DNA of 64,000 nucleotides from NCBI RefSeq assembly GCF_900116535.1, contig NZ_FPAU01000003.1:62001-126000 (forward strand), in the 5' to 3' direction. Source of the stretch: Kosakonia arachidis. Its GTDB lineage: Bacteria > Pseudomonadota > Gammaproteobacteria > Enterobacterales > Enterobacteriaceae. The notes beneath the pieces were generated by a model. The model saw only the letters and a list, made by a program, of their open reading frames with translations. It ran no database searches and was not told the DNA's origin. Both the position numbers and the translations under genes were made by a program. Positions 25,736 to 36,342 of this stretch are shown here, piece after piece. Within the stretch, counting starts at the first letter, position 1, and every line of letters starts with the position of its first letter.

Positions 25736-27787
25736 ATGAATAAAACTCACTGGGATGAAAGTGGCTTATTTCAGGCAATCCTTGATAAATGTCCCGTCGG
25801 AATAGCGGTAATTAACTACGAGGGAATTTATCTCACTGTTAATCCCGCTTATTGCGATATCTATGGCTACACGCAAAATGAGATGCTGAATCACTCTTTC
25901 ACAATGATTTTTCCTTCCGCAGATAAACTGCCGGTTCTGGAGCGGCATCAGCGATTTCTTGAAGAAAGCACACGTCTTGGCGGAGAGTGGTCTGTCATGC
26001 ATCGCGATGGGTCTCAGATGACGGTCTTTTCGGAGTCCGTCACGTTTTATCCTGCCCATGGTCTACCGGCCAGGCTGGTCTATGTCCAGAATATTACTGA
26101 ACGCAAAAAGGCGCAGGAGCAAATGAAAATTGCTGCAGCCGTCTTTGATGCCAGCCAGGAAGCCATTGTCGTGACCAACAGTGAAAATAATATTGTTACC
26201 GTCAACCCGGCATTCACCGTTCTGACCGGGTGGTCTTTAGAGGAAGTTAAGGGGCTTAATCCCAGGGAGTTTAAATCAGGTCGCCACCCAACTTTTTTTT
26301 ATACGGAGATGTGGCAGACATTAAACGAAACAGGACAATGGATAGGAGATGTCTGGGATCGGCATAAAGATGGCACCGAATTTCTCAAGGAGCTGAGAAT
26401 TTCAGTGATTAAAGATCCTGATAGCAATGTAATTAATTACGTCGGTATGTTTTCCGATATTACCTTACGCAAAAAACAGGAAGAGTTAATCTGGCAGCAA
26501 GCTAATTACGATGCTGTCACCGGTCTACCCAACCGCCATTTGTTTAAAACTAAACTTGAACAGGCCGCTCTCCATGCCTCACGTACCCGTCATATTATGG
26601 CGCTAATGCTTATCGATCTCGATCAATTTAAATCGGTTAATGACAGTATGGGGCACCGCGCAGGGGATGAATTATTAGGCTGTGTGGCGCTTCGTTTACT
26701 CGAATGTGCTCATAATGCTGACTGCGTCGCGCGACTCGGTGGCGATGAGTTTGCGATTATTATCCCGGATATTGACGATCCGGCCGAATGCACGGATATT
26801 GCCCGCGACATTCTCAGGACGTTGGATTCGCCCTTTACGGTTAATGGCGAGGCCATATTTGTCTCTGCGAGCATTGGCATTTCTCTTTATCCTGGAGACA
26901 CGGAAAACCTGGAGGAATTATTTAAGAATGCCGACCAGGCTATGTATGCCGTTAAAAATGCCGGTCGTAAGAATTTTCGCTTCTACTCCCGTGCCCTTCA
27001 TGATGCGATTCATACGCGCCTTCGGATGATAAGAAATTTAAGAAAGGCACTTGCAGAGAACCAGTTCGTGGTCTACTACCAGCCGATTATTTCGGTGAAG
27101 ACGGGGCATATTACACGAATGGAGGCGCTGGTTCGCTGGTTTCACCCAGTCCAGGGGCTTATTAGCCCGGATGCCTTTATTCCGCTGGCCGAAGATACCG
27201 GCCTTATCGTTCCTATCGGTAACTGGATAGCAAAAGAGGCCATTACACAACTGGCTTACTGGCGACAAAAATATGATCCTGAACTCAAAATGACCATTAA
27301 TTTGTCACCGGTGCAGTTACGCAGCCAGGAATTTGAAGACATACCCTGGATTCGGGATCTGCAGAGCCACGAACTTGATGGTGAGGCGGTCACTATTGAG
27401 ATTACTGAAGGGCTACTGCTTAATTCAGAAAAGCGCGTCAATTATAATTTAAAGATGATACATCAGATAGGTATTCAGATTGCCATAGATGATTTCGGCA
27501 CAGGTTATTCATCCCTGGCATATCTGAGAAAATTTAATATTGATTTCCTCAAAATTGACCGTTCATTCGTCGAGGATTTAAAAGGCGTGGGCTTTGAACT
27601 CTGTACAGCTATCATTGCAATGGCGCACAGTTTGGGACTCGGCGTGATTGCTGAGGGGGTTGAAACAGAGGAGCAGGAAAACTTGTTGATTAAGCTGGAG
27701 TGCGATTATATGCAAGGGTATCTGTATTCAAAGCCACTACCAGCCGATGAGATCGAGAAACTGCTGGTTTTACCTTATAGACGGTAA
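25736..27787 (+). CDS. PAS-PAS-GGDEF-EAL cyclic-di-GMP enzyme
   Basis: A 683-residue soluble protein. Two PAS domains (~residues 10-122 and ~128-245, each ending in an ITERKK or ITLRKK linker) precede a GGDEF domain with intact ARLGGDEFAI (~residue 335) and an EAL domain. EAL motifs are complete: MEALVRW, INLSPVQLR, EITEGLLL, IDDFGTGYSSLAY, FLKIDRSF and AEGVETEEQ. Both catalytic halves look active. The RxxD inhibitory site of the GGDEF half is replaced by HxxD. PAS sensors suggest redox, oxygen or small-ligand control of the balance. It is an accessory gene in the patch between yjcE and actP. Confidence 0.92.
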   Translation: MNKTHWDESGLFQAILDKCPVGIAVINYEGIYLTVNPAYCDIYGYTQNEMLNHSFTMIFPSADKLPVLERHQRFLEESTRLGGEWSVMHRDGSQMTVFSESVTFYPAHGLPARLVYVQNITERKKAQEQMKIAAAVFDASQEAIVVTNSENNIVTVNPAFTVLTGWSLEEVKGLNPREFKSGRHPTFFYTEMWQTLNETGQWIGDVWDRHKDGTEFLKELRISVIKDPDSNVINYVGMFSDITLRKKQEELIWQQANYDAVTGLPNRHLFKTKLEQAALHASRTRHIMALMLIDLDQFKSVNDSMGHRAGDELLGCVALRLLECAHNADCVARLGGDEFAIIIPDIDDPAECTDIARDILRTLDSPFTVNGEAIFVSASIGISLYPGDTENLEELFKNADQAMYAVKNAGRKNFRFYSRALHDAIHTRLRMIRNLRKALAENQFVVYYQPIISVKTGHITRMEALVRWFHPVQGLISPDAFIPLAEDTGLIVPIGNWIAKEAITQLAYWRQKYDPELKMTINLSPVQLRSQEFEDIPWIRDLQSHELDGEAVTIEITEGLLLNSEKRVNYNLKMIHQIGIQIAIDDFGTGYSSLAYLRKFNIDFLKIDRSFVEDLKGVGFELCTAIIAMAHSLGLGVIAEGVETEEQENLLIKLECDYMQGYLYSKPLPADEIEKLLVLPYRR

Positions 27788-28194
27788 TCACTTTATTTCA
27801 TAAATGGAGCTTGCTATTGAGGATTGCCAAAGCGATTCTCCAGCACTGAGAGCAGCAAAAAGAGAATTACGGAACAGACATTGTTGGTTTCAGGGGGGCG
27901 GTTTCAAGGGTTGCTTTCAAGGCACCATTCACAGGGGATACAGACAAAGTGTTGCTGGTGCCTGAATTATCGAGCCCTTCTAAAAAACACGCCAATCACA
28001 CACCTGGCTATCAGTTCGGCTACTTCCTCTGGCAAAGGATCTCACGAAAAAACTGAATGCCGGGTGTTGGAAACGGATTGGGATATGTTTTCCGAAGCAC
28101 AGCTTATATCGGAATTTCCAGCCTTCAGATATCGCGCATAGCGAACAGAGTGCGGCACATCGGCATTTTTATGCTGAGAGAGACATTAATTTCA
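27788..28194. other. Intergenic region between the GGDEF-EAL gene and yajD (convergent)
   Basis: About 400 bp with no recognised gene. A 105-codon plus-strand frame (27824-28141) has no homology I can recognise and no ribosome site. Confidence 0.4.
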
Positions 28195-28542
28195 CTATTT
28201 CTTCTTGTTAATCATCGTCTTTAAATCGGCAAACGGATTATAGGTCGCTGTGCCAACGTCTTTTTGCGCATCTTCCCCTGCGACAACGGTGGTGCCGTAC
28301 TGATCCGCTTCTGTGTATTTTGAATGTTCGTGGTCATGGCAATACAGACACAACAACTCCCAGTTGCTGCCATCTTCCGGGTTATTGGTATGGTCATGAT
28401 CGATATGGTGAACCGTTAATTCACGCAGGTTCGAATAAACAAATTCCCGTGAACAGCGTCCACACACCCAAGGGTAGATTTTTAGTGCTTTCTCGCGGTA
28501 GCCGCTTTCCAGCCGCGCGTAGTTTTTTGGAATCAAAGCCAT
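28195..28542 (-). CDS. yajD: YajD family HNH nuclease
   Basis: A 115-residue protein almost identical to E. coli YajD. A zinc-knuckle pair (CGRC near residue 30 and CLYCHDHEH near residue 67) frames the HNH core LTVHHIDHDHTNN (~42-54), the beta-beta-alpha metal nuclease fold. The start at 28542 gives the E. coli length. In E. coli yajD lies far away, near tsx at about 9 minutes, so here it is relocated or duplicated. Its cellular role is unknown. Confidence 0.92.
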   Translation of the reverse strand: MALIPKNYARLESGYREKALKIYPWVCGRCSREFVYSNLRELTVHHIDHDHTNNPEDGSNWELLCLYCHDHEHSKYTEADQYGTTVVAGEDAQKDVGTATYNPFADLKTMINKKK

Positions 28543-28758
28543 TGCCGATGTCGCCTGTAACAAAGAGATAGTTTGATATTATCCCATAATAGAACAGAAA
28601 GAGACGGGGATATCATCGTTTTGCCGCACATGCGATGACGAAGAAGGAACATGGGTTGACTCCGGCTCCAGGCCCTTGTTCAGGCGGTCTTCGGGATATT
28701 ATTGGCTGCTGTAGCGCGATGGCGAGAGGGGGATAGAGCAGAAAGGCGAAAATGTGAT

Positions 28759-28780
28759 CCCCGGCCATTACTGACCGGGG
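28759..28780 (-). terminator. Probable terminator after actP
   Basis: CCCCGG / CCGGGG stem with a ten-base loop just past the actP stop; the minus strand continues ATCACATTTTCG. The T run is interrupted, so strength is uncertain. Confidence 0.55.
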
Positions 28781-28788
28781 CAGGGGAA

Positions 28789-30438
28789 TTAATGTGCCTG
28801 GCCCTGTTCGATACCAATACCGGTCTGCGAGCGAATAAACTGCGCGCGGAACTGCTCGCGCTCCAGCTTGCCCGCTTCGGTATTGTCGGTAGCGGAGAAA
28901 ATCCAGATACCGATAAACGCGACGGCAATTGAGAACAGTGCCGGATATTCATACGGGAAGACCGGTGCGGCGTGGCCGAGGATCTGTACCCAAATGGTCG
29001 GGCCAAGGATCATCAAAATCACCGCCGTCAACAGGCCAAGCCAGCCGCCGATCATCGCGCCGCGCGTGGTCAACTTCGACCAGTACATCGAGAGCAGAAT
29101 AATCGGGAAGTTGCAGCTTGCAGCAATTGAGAAAGCCAGCCCGACCATAAAGGCGATGTTCTGCTTCTCAAACAGAATGCCTAATAGAATGGCGACCACA
29201 CCGAGCACCAGCACGGTAACTTTGGATACCTTCAGTTCCTGACGCTCGGTCGCGCCTTTACGGAGCACGTTGGCGTAGAGATCGTGCGAGACTGCCGATG
29301 CGCCCGCCAGCGTCAACCCGGCGACCACCGCCAGAATGGTGGCGAACGCCACGGCGGAGATAAAGCCGAGGAACAGGTTACCGCCAACGGCGTCGGCAAG
29401 GTGAACCGCTGCCATATTGTTACCGCCAATCAGCGCGCCTGCCGCATCTTTAAACGCGGGATTTGCGCCTACCAGCATGATCGCGCCAAAGCCGATGATA
29501 AAGGTCAGAATGTAGAAGTAACCCATAAAACCGGTGGCGTATAACACGCTTTTACGGGCTTCACGTGCATCGCTGACGGTAAAGAAACGCATCAGGATAT
29601 GTGGCAAACCGGCGGTGCCGAACATCAGGCCCAGGCCTAACGACAGGGCGGAAATCGGATCTTTCACCAGCCCGCCAGGGCTCATGATTGCCACGCCTTT
29701 CGGGTGTACCGCCATCGCTTCGGTGAACAGGTTATTGAAGCTGAAACCGACGTGTTTCATTACCATAAAGGCCATAAAACTTGCGCCAAACAGCAGCAAT
29801 ACCGCTTTGATAATTTGTACCCAAGTGGTGGCGAGCATACCGCCGAACAGCACATACAGCACCATCAGCACGCCAACCAATACCACGGCGACGTGATAGT
29901 TCAGACCGAACAGCAGTTCGATAAGCTTACCGGCCCCCACCATCTGCGCAATCAGATACAGCGCAACCACCACCAGCGAACCGCAGGCGGAAAGGGTACG
30001 AATAGGCCCCTGTTTCAGGCGGTACGAGGCCACGTCGGCGAAGGTATAGCGCCCAAGGTTACGCAGCCGTTCGGCGATCAAAAACAGGATAATTGGCCAG
30101 CCGACAAGAAAGCCCAGCGAGTAAATCAGCCCGTCGTAACCGGAGGTGTATACCAGTGCGGAAATCCCGAGGAAGGAGGCCGCTGACATAAAGTCACCGG
30201 CAATCGCCAGCCCGTTCTGAAAACCGGTAATATTGCCGCCTGCGGTGTAGTAATCACTGCGCGAACGCACGCGTTTCGACGCCCAGTAAGTGATGTACAG
30301 GGTGAGCGCCACGAAAATCACAAACATGATAATCGCCTGCCAGTTGGTGGGCTGGCGTTGTACCTCGCCGGTAATGGCATCGGCAGCGCGCGCCGTGAAG
30401 GGAAGTATGGTGGCCAGCGCCGTCAGAATTCGTTTCAT
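28789..30438 (-). CDS. actP: Acetate/glycolate cation symporter
   Basis: A 549-residue inner-membrane sodium:solute symporter (SSS family), same length as E. coli ActP. About thirteen hydrophobic helices follow a cleavable-looking N-terminal segment ([13 protein letters not shown]). Family landmarks are [20 protein letters not shown] (~residues 70-89) and the [20 protein letters not shown] region (~380). It imports acetate and glycolate. Its ATG overlaps the yjcH stop (ATGA), and it ends the acs-yjcH-actP operon. Confidence 0.96.
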   Translation of the reverse strand: MKRILTALATILPFTARAADAITGEVQRQPTNWQAIIMFVIFVALTLYITYWASKRVRSRSDYYTAGGNITGFQNGLAIAGDFMSAASFLGISALVYTSGYDGLIYSLGFLVGWPIILFLIAERLRNLGRYTFADVASYRLKQGPIRTLSACGSLVVVALYLIAQMVGAGKLIELLFGLNYHVAVVLVGVLMVLYVLFGGMLATTWVQIIKAVLLLFGASFMAFMVMKHVGFSFNNLFTEAMAVHPKGVAIMSPGGLVKDPISALSLGLGLMFGTAGLPHILMRFFTVSDAREARKSVLYATGFMGYFYILTFIIGFGAIMLVGANPAFKDAAGALIGGNNMAAVHLADAVGGNLFLGFISAVAFATILAVVAGLTLAGASAVSHDLYANVLRKGATERQELKVSKVTVLVLGVVAILLGILFEKQNIAFMVGLAFSIAASCNFPIILLSMYWSKLTTRGAMIGGWLGLLTAVILMILGPTIWVQILGHAAPVFPYEYPALFSIAVAFIGIWIFSATDNTEAGKLEREQFRAQFIRSQTGIGIEQGQAH

Positions 30439-30746
30439 AATGCTTTTACCTCGCTCAGCACGGCTTTGGTCAGACGATCAAACTCGCCGTTTGCCCGCCA
30501 GACGTAGACGGCGGTCAGCACAAACGAAATTACAATCACGCCAATCCCAATTGGGATGCCACGTGTCACGCTCGTGCCTGCATGCAGCGGCGTACCGAGC
30601 CAGTGCGGCGCAAAAGCGATAAGCAGAATAAAGCAGACGTAAATAATCAGCATGATGATGGAAAGGAAAAAGGCAAACCGTTGCCGTCTTTTAACTAACT
30701 CCCTGAAATGCGCACTGTTTTCTATCTGTTGATAAATGTCATTCAT
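30435..30746 (-). CDS. yjcH: YjcH, DUF485 inner-membrane protein
   Basis: A 103-residue protein with two membrane helices, matching E. coli YjcH, from [17 protein letters not shown] to RANGEFDRL near the end. DUF485 proteins accompany acetate symporters; a helper role for ActP is inferred. I start at the ATG at 30746, which has GGAG upstream and gives the E. coli length. It overlaps actP by four bases. Confidence 0.95.
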   Translation of the reverse strand: MNDIYQQIENSAHFRELVKRRQRFAFFLSIIMLIIYVCFILLIAFAPHWLGTPLHAGTSVTRGIPIGIGVIVISFVLTAVYVWRANGEFDRLTKAVLSEVKAL

Positions 30747-30777
30747 CACAGAATTCTCCAGAGGTCTCCCCTTTGTC

Positions 30778-30872
30778 TTTCGCGCCTCAGGTTCGCTGGC
30801 CGCACCCACCCCAGTCACATAGTCATCTATGCTCCTGAGGATGTGTGCGTTTGCCGCTTTCCTGCAACACAA
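30778..30872. repeat. Degenerate ERIC-like repeat in the acs-yjcH gap
   Basis: ACCCCAGTCACATAG, TCTATGCTCCTGAGGAT and CTTTCCTGCAAC, in this order and spacing, resemble the core of an ERIC element but with many changes and without recognisable ends. It sits inside the acetate operon, between acs and yjcH, where it could form a transcript hairpin. Confidence 0.55.
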
Positions 30873-30944
30873 AATCCATTGAGGACTGTAGGGTGAGGTG
30901 ATTGTTTCCTCTCCTTATAAGGAGAGCGTTATGGTTTTGTTTAT

Positions 30945-30976
30945 AAGCCGGATAGTGGCTGACGCCTTATCCGACA
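30945..30976. repeat. REP element downstream of acs
   Basis: AAGCCGGATAGTGGCTGACG followed by CCTTATCCGACA is a single REP (repetitive extragenic palindrome) with the usual imperfect stem. It lies 15 bp after the acs stop. A separate palindrome CTCTCCTTATAAGGAGAG (30910-30927) is next to it. Such hairpins often stabilise the upstream mRNA against 3' decay. Confidence 0.75.
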
Positions 30977-30990
30977 GGGTGTTACGGTTA

Positions 30991-32949
30991 TTAAGACGGC
31001 ATGGTAATAGACTGCTTCTCTTCGAGCAGTTTTTCCACGACGCCAGGATCGGCGAGCGTCGAGGTATCGCCGAAGTTAGTGGTATCGCCAGCCGCAATTT
31101 TGCGCAGAATGCGGCGCATGATTTTGCCTGAACGTGTTTTCGGCAGTGAATCTGTCCAGTGCAGTATATCCGGCGTTGCCAGCGGGCCAATCTCTTTACG
31201 CACCCAGTTACGCACTTCGGCGTAGAGTTCCGGCGACGGCTCTTCACCGTGATTCAGTGTGACATAGGCATAAATCGCCTGGCCTTTGATGTTGTGTGGA
31301 ATGCCCACCACGGCGGCCTCGGCGATTTTCGGATGCGAAACCAGCGCCGATTCAATCTCGGCGGTGCCCAGGCGGTGGCCGGAAACGTTCAGCACATCGT
31401 CCACGCGACCGGTGATCCAGTAATAGCCCTCTTCGTCACGACGCGCGCCGTCGCCGCTGAAGTAACAGTTTTTGAAGGTGGAGAAATAGGTCTGTTCAAA
31501 GCGCTCGTGATCGCCAAACAGCGTACGCGCCTGGCCTGGCCAGGAATCGGTGATCACCAGGTTACCTTCAGTCGCGCCATCAAGCCGGTTTCCTTCATTG
31601 TCCACCAGAGCCGGTTGCACACCAAAGAATGGATGGGTTGCCGAACCGGCTTTCAGGCGCGTTGCGCCGGGTAGCGGGGTGATCATAAAACCGCCGGTTT
31701 CCGTCTGCCACCAGGTGTCCATCACCGGGCATTTACCGTTGCCGATTTTCGACCAGTACCACTCCCACGCTTCCGGGTTAATTGGCTCACCCACTGAACC
31801 GAGAATACGCAGCGAAGAGCGGTCAGTGCCCTCGATGGCTTTGTCACCTTCCGCCATCAGTGCGCGGATCGCCGTCGGTGCGGTATAGAGAATATTGACC
31901 TGGTGTTTATCCACCACCTGGCTCATTCGCGCCGGGGTTGGCCAGTTCGGCACGCCTTCAAACATCAGCGTGATGGCGCCGCAGGCCAGCGGCCCATAGA
32001 GCAAATAGCTGTGGCCGGTCACCCAACCGACATCGGCCGTACACCAATAAACATCGCCCGGATGGTAATCAAAGACATATTTAAACGTCGTCGCGGCATA
32101 AACCAGGTAACCGCCGGTGGTGTGTAGCACACCTTTCGGTTTGCCGGTCGAGCCGGAGGTATAGAGGATAAAGAGCGGGTCTTCTGCGCCGACTTCTACT
32201 GGCTGATGCTGGTCGCTGGCTTTTTCGGTCAGCTCGTTCCACCACAGATCCCGGTCTGTATTCCAGGCGATGTTGCCGCCGGTACGTTTCAGAACCACGA
32301 CGTGTTCCACGCTATTCACGTTCGGGTTTTTCAGCGCGTCATCGACATTTTTCTTCAGCGGAATGTTACGACCGGCGCGAACGCCTTCGTCGGCAGTGAT
32401 CACCAGTCGTGAACTGGAATCGATGATGCGTCCGGCTACCGCTTCCGGTGAAAAGCCACCGAAAATCACCGAATGCACCGCGCCGATACGGGCGCAGGCG
32501 AGCATCGCGACAGCCGCTTCAGGCACCATCGGCATATAAATCGCGACAACATCGCCTTTCTTAATCCCCAACTCGACCAGCACATTGGCAAACTGACATA
32601 CGCTGCGGTGTAACTCGCGGTAGGTGATTTTTTTACTCTGGCTGGCGTCATCGCCTTCCCAGATAATGGCCGTCTGGTCGCCGCGTTCGGCCAGATGGCG
32701 ATCAAGGCAGTTGGCGGCCAGATTTAATGTGCCGTCTTCATACCATTTAATCGAAATATTGCCGGGCGCGAAGGAGGTGTTTTTCACCGTTTTATACGGT
32801 GTAATCCAGTCGAGGATCTTTCCCTGCTCGCCCCAGAATGTGTCAGGGTCGGTGATGGATTGCTGATAGCTGGCTTCATACTGCTCCGGATTTATCAGGC
32901 AACGTTCCGCAATATTGGCGGGAATATCGTGTTTATGTATTTGGCTCAT
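30991..32949 (-). CDS. acs: Acetyl-CoA synthetase
   Basis: A 652-residue AMP-forming acetyl-CoA synthetase, the E. coli length. Adenylation motifs include [15 protein letters not shown] (~residue 265), [10 protein letters not shown] (~412) and [17 protein letters not shown] (~500). The C-terminal SGKIMRR contains the lysine (609 in E. coli) whose acetylation shuts the enzyme off. It is the first gene of acs-yjcH-actP, for scavenging acetate at low concentration. Confidence 0.97.
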   Translation of the reverse strand: MSQIHKHDIPANIAERCLINPEQYEASYQQSITDPDTFWGEQGKILDWITPYKTVKNTSFAPGNISIKWYEDGTLNLAANCLDRHLAERGDQTAIIWEGDDASQSKKITYRELHRSVCQFANVLVELGIKKGDVVAIYMPMVPEAAVAMLACARIGAVHSVIFGGFSPEAVAGRIIDSSSRLVITADEGVRAGRNIPLKKNVDDALKNPNVNSVEHVVVLKRTGGNIAWNTDRDLWWNELTEKASDQHQPVEVGAEDPLFILYTSGSTGKPKGVLHTTGGYLVYAATTFKYVFDYHPGDVYWCTADVGWVTGHSYLLYGPLACGAITLMFEGVPNWPTPARMSQVVDKHQVNILYTAPTAIRALMAEGDKAIEGTDRSSLRILGSVGEPINPEAWEWYWSKIGNGKCPVMDTWWQTETGGFMITPLPGATRLKAGSATHPFFGVQPALVDNEGNRLDGATEGNLVITDSWPGQARTLFGDHERFEQTYFSTFKNCYFSGDGARRDEEGYYWITGRVDDVLNVSGHRLGTAEIESALVSHPKIAEAAVVGIPHNIKGQAIYAYVTLNHGEEPSPELYAEVRNWVRKEIGPLATPDILHWTDSLPKTRSGKIMRRILRKIAAGDTTNFGDTSTLADPGVVEKLLEEKQSITMPS

Positions 32950-33638
32950 GGTAATTGCTCTCCTTGTAAGATGTTAATAATATGTCAAAATAACGTTAAT
33001 TGTAGGGCCTTTATCAGCTTTGTTTATTATTTGAGCGATAGATCACGCATTGATGATATTCAGTAAAAAAGCAGCAAAATAAATGCGCTGGCGTAACGCA
33101 GAAATGAGAAATAACGGCAGGGAGAAGAAAAATCACTCATAACAAAAGGTTATGAAATTTGACGATTTGATTACACTTAATAGCATTGCAGGATAACGCA
33201 CTGTGGCAACATGCTGAAAATACACTGCGGAACCAATAGCGTCGTAATTATTCTTGTTAGGTATTATTCACTGTGTTAATGACAAATAGCAGACGAATTT
33301 TCCGCCACTGCGTGACCTCTGTGACATTTGTGGTGATTAAAAAACGCGCAAATGAACGCATTTTGCAGAATAATTTCCTGACGAGAATATTGGAATTCAG
33401 TGGATTGAAAAATTTTGTATAACAAATACTTATTATTAATAATTGAAATAAAAGACGGTTTTTAGATAAAAATTCAGTCAAACCCCCTCCTGATATAGGG
33501 TTGCGCGTTACACCCTGCAAATGATACTGATAATGCGCGTTAGAAAACCCCGCAATACCGTGCGACGTTAATTATACCCTTTCAGTTATGTGTCGTTCCC
33601 GAGCATGGAATGGCGCTTCATTGAGGAAGTCTGTAGTG
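32950..33638. other. acs-gltP divergent intergenic region (nrf absent)
   Basis: About 690 bp, mostly AT-rich, with no gene. It must contain the acs promoter region and the gltP promoter. In E. coli the seven-gene nrf nitrite reductase operon lies between these two genes; no trace of nrfA-G coding sequence is visible here. Confidence 0.6.
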
Positions 33639-34952
33639 ATGAAAAACATAAAAATCAGCCTGGCCTGGCAGATTCTGCTAGCTCTTGTGCTGGGTATTCT
33701 TCTGGGTAGTTACCTGCATTATCATAGCGACAGCCGCGAATGGCTGATTGCGAATCTCCTGTCTCCGGCGGGCGATATCTTTATTCACCTGATCAAAATG
33801 ATCGTGGTGCCGATTGTTATCTCGACGCTGGTTGTCGGGATTGCTGGCGTTGGCGACGCGAAACAGCTTGGCCGTATTGGCGCGAAAACCATCATCTATT
33901 TCGAAGTGATTACGACGATTGCGATCGTGCTCGGTATTACGCTGGCGAATGTGTTCCAGCCCGGGGCGGGGATCGATATGTCGCAACTGGCCACGGTGGA
34001 TATTTCGAAATACCAAAGCACCACTGCGGATGTGCAAAGCCACGCCCATGGCCTGATGGGGACGATTCTGTCGCTGGTGCCGACCAATATCGTCTCGTCG
34101 ATGGCGAAGGGCGATATGCTGCCGATCATCTTCTTCTCAGTGCTGTTTGGTCTGGGGCTTTCATCGCTGCCAGCATCGCACCGTGAGCCGCTGGTAACCG
34201 TGTTCCGCTCTGTTTCCGAAACCATGTTTAAAGTCACCCATATGGTGATGCGCTACGCGCCGGTCGGCGTATTCGCGCTGATCTCAGTAACGGTGGCGAA
34301 CTTCGGTTTCGCCTCACTGTGGCCGCTGGCGAAGCTGGTGATTCTGGTTTACTTCGCGATCCTGTTTTTCGCGCTGGTGGTGCTGGGTATTGTGGCGCGT
34401 ATCTGTGGGTTGAGCATCTGGATCCTGATCCGCATTCTGAAAGATGAACTGATTCTGGCCTACTCAACCGCCAGCTCAGAGAGCGTGCTGCCGCGTATTA
34501 TTGAGAAAATGGAAGCCTACGGCGCGCCTGCCTCCATCACCAGCTTCGTGGTGCCGACCGGTTACTCTTTTAATCTCGACGGTTCAACGCTGTACCAGAG
34601 TATTGCCGCCATTTTTATTGCGCAGTTGTACGGAATTGATCTGTCGCTGTGGCAGGAGATTATTCTTGTGCTGACGCTGATGGTGACCTCAAAAGGCATC
34701 GCGGGCGTTCCGGGCGTCTCCTTTGTGGTATTACTGGCGACGCTGGGCAGCGTCGGTATTCCGCTGGAAGGGCTGGCCTTCATCGCCGGTGTTGACCGTA
34801 TTCTCGATATGGCGCGTACCGCGCTGAACGTGGTGGGTAATGCGCTGGCGGTGCTGGTCATTGCCAAGTGGGAACACAAATTCGACCGCAAAAAAGCGCT
34901 GGCCTATGAGCGCGAAATGCTGGGCAAATTTGATAAAACCGTCGGTCAGTAA
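33639..34952 (+). CDS. gltP: Glutamate/aspartate:proton symporter
   Basis: A 437-residue inner-membrane transporter of the DAACS family, nearly identical to E. coli GltP. Signature segments are the serine-rich loop YSTASSESVLPRI (~residue 275) and the PTGYSFNLDGST motif (~315), which form the substrate site. I start at the ATG at 33639 (MKNIKISLAWQ), giving the E. coli length, not 17 codons upstream. It takes up glutamate and aspartate with protons. Confidence 0.97.
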   Translation: MKNIKISLAWQILLALVLGILLGSYLHYHSDSREWLIANLLSPAGDIFIHLIKMIVVPIVISTLVVGIAGVGDAKQLGRIGAKTIIYFEVITTIAIVLGITLANVFQPGAGIDMSQLATVDISKYQSTTADVQSHAHGLMGTILSLVPTNIVSSMAKGDMLPIIFFSVLFGLGLSSLPASHREPLVTVFRSVSETMFKVTHMVMRYAPVGVFALISVTVANFGFASLWPLAKLVILVYFAILFFALVVLGIVARICGLSIWILIRILKDELILAYSTASSESVLPRIIEKMEAYGAPASITSFVVPTGYSFNLDGSTLYQSIAAIFIAQLYGIDLSLWQEIILVLTLMVTSKGIAGVPGVSFVVLLATLGSVGIPLEGLAFIAGVDRILDMARTALNVVGNALAVLVIAKWEHKFDRKKALAYEREMLGKFDKTVGQ

Positions 34953-34963
34953 ACCGCTCGCTT

Positions 34964-35000
34964 AATCCCTCCAATCCCTTCTTTACGGAGGGATTTTTTT
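34964..35000 (+). terminator. Rho-independent terminator after gltP
   Basis: The stem AATCCCTCC / GGAGGGATT is followed by TTTTT. It lies between the convergent gltP and MFS genes, touching the MFS stop. Confidence 0.85.
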
Positions 35001-36195
35001 ATCCCCTTGCCGTGTTGCTTTTGGCCAGCATCGCCAGAAAACCCGCCACCACTGGCACCAGTGATCCCCACAGCACCGCATTCCAGCCAAAGGCATTGAG
35101 CAGCGCGCCGGAGGAGAAAGAGCCGACAATCATCACGCCAAAGACAATAAAGTCATTCAGCGACTGGACGCGGGTTTTCTCTTCCGGGCGGTGAAACTCA
35201 ATGATCTTCGCCGAAGCGCCGGTAAAACCAAAGTTCCAGCCGATGCCAAGCAGGATCAGCGACAGCCAGTAATGCAGGATGTCAGTCCCGAGCAGACCCG
35301 CGAGCACGGATAGGGCGGTGATCAATAATCCCGCAGCGCCAATGCGGCTGGCGCCAAAGCGCTGAATCAGTTTGCCGGTAAAAAACCCCGGTCCATACAT
35401 CGCAATCACATGCCACTGAATGCCCAGGTTCGCCGCCTGCAGAGAAAGGCCGTGCTGATGCATCGACAGCGGAGCGGCGGTCATCAGGAAGTTCATCACC
35501 ATATAAGCCACCGCGCCGCCAAACACGGTACGACGAAAGCCTGGCAGACGGGCGATCTCATGAAGTGCGCGACCGCCGTGCTGCGTGTCATCGGTAACGG
35601 CAGGGGATTTCACGCCGAACAGCACCGCTGCGGCAATCACTGCGACCGCAGCCTGCGCGAGAAAGGTAACGGCAAAAGTGTGCTCCGGCCAGGCGTTCAT
35701 GGTGCTGGTGACCAGCATTGGGCCAAGGACGCCCGCTACGACACCGCCGCCCATCACCAGTGACAGCGCCCGCGCCCGTCGTTCGCTGCCCACGCCGTCG
35801 GTGGCGGCAAAGCGAAACGAGAGCGCAATAGCCGCGTACGCGCCGCCGAACGAAGCCGCCAGGCAGAACAGGGAAAAGGAACCGAGTACGACCGCCAGCG
35901 AAGCCAGAAGCCCGGTCAACATGCCAGCACCAGTGCCGATCATAAAGGCAGCCCGTCTGCCCCGACGGCGAGCCAATGCGCCAAACGGCAGAATGCAGGC
36001 CGCCATCCCCAGAACAAATACAGTGACCGGCAGCGTTGCCAGCGTGCTGCTGGGTGCGAGGATATTGCCGACTATCGCGCCAGTGGCATAAAAGACGACC
36101 GAGTTAGCGCCAGCCAGCGCCTGTGCTGTCGCGAGGAGCACAATATTATGGTTCTGCTGGCTGACCGGTAATTCTGCTTCTATGGAGTTCAACAA
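34999..36195 (-). CDS. MFS transporter
   Basis: A 398-residue major facilitator with about twelve membrane helices. The loop GALARRRGRRAAFMIGTGAG (~residues 72-91) is the usual cytoplasmic basic motif between helices 2 and 3. The start is uncertain: a TTG at 36195 with GAGAG upstream gives the best N-terminus, as no in-frame ATG lies nearby. It is not present in this place in E. coli. Substrate is unknown; the style recalls sugar or drug efflux carriers. Confidence 0.85.
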   Translation of the reverse strand: MLNSIEAELPVSQQNHNIVLLATAQALAGANSVVFYATGAIVGNILAPSSTLATLPVTVFVLGMAACILPFGALARRRGRRAAFMIGTGAGMLTGLLASLAVVLGSFSLFCLAASFGGAYAAIALSFRFAATDGVGSERRARALSLVMGGGVVAGVLGPMLVTSTMNAWPEHTFAVTFLAQAAVAVIAAAVLFGVKSPAVTDDTQHGGRALHEIARLPGFRRTVFGGAVAYMVMNFLMTAAPLSMHQHGLSLQAANLGIQWHVIAMYGPGFFTGKLIQRFGASRIGAAGLLITALSVLAGLLGTDILHYWLSLILLGIGWNFGFTGASAKIIEFHRPEEKTRVQSLNDFIVFGVMIVGSFSSGALLNAFGWNAVLWGSLVPVVAGFLAMLAKSNTARG

Positions 36196-36342
36196 CGTGC
36201 ACTCTCATTATCAGGGATCTGGGAATTCTGTTGATGACATTACACTATCGGCCGGTTTGTCACACCTGTTAGACGTTACACCCCGCCATGACACCGCCAT
36301 CAACACCCCAACGCTGCGTGAGTCGCCTTAAGCACGCCGGCA

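Noticed and set aside
27824-28141. 105-codon frame between the GGDEF-EAL gene and yajD
   Set aside because: No ribosome site, no recognisable family and atypical composition; treated as non-coding.
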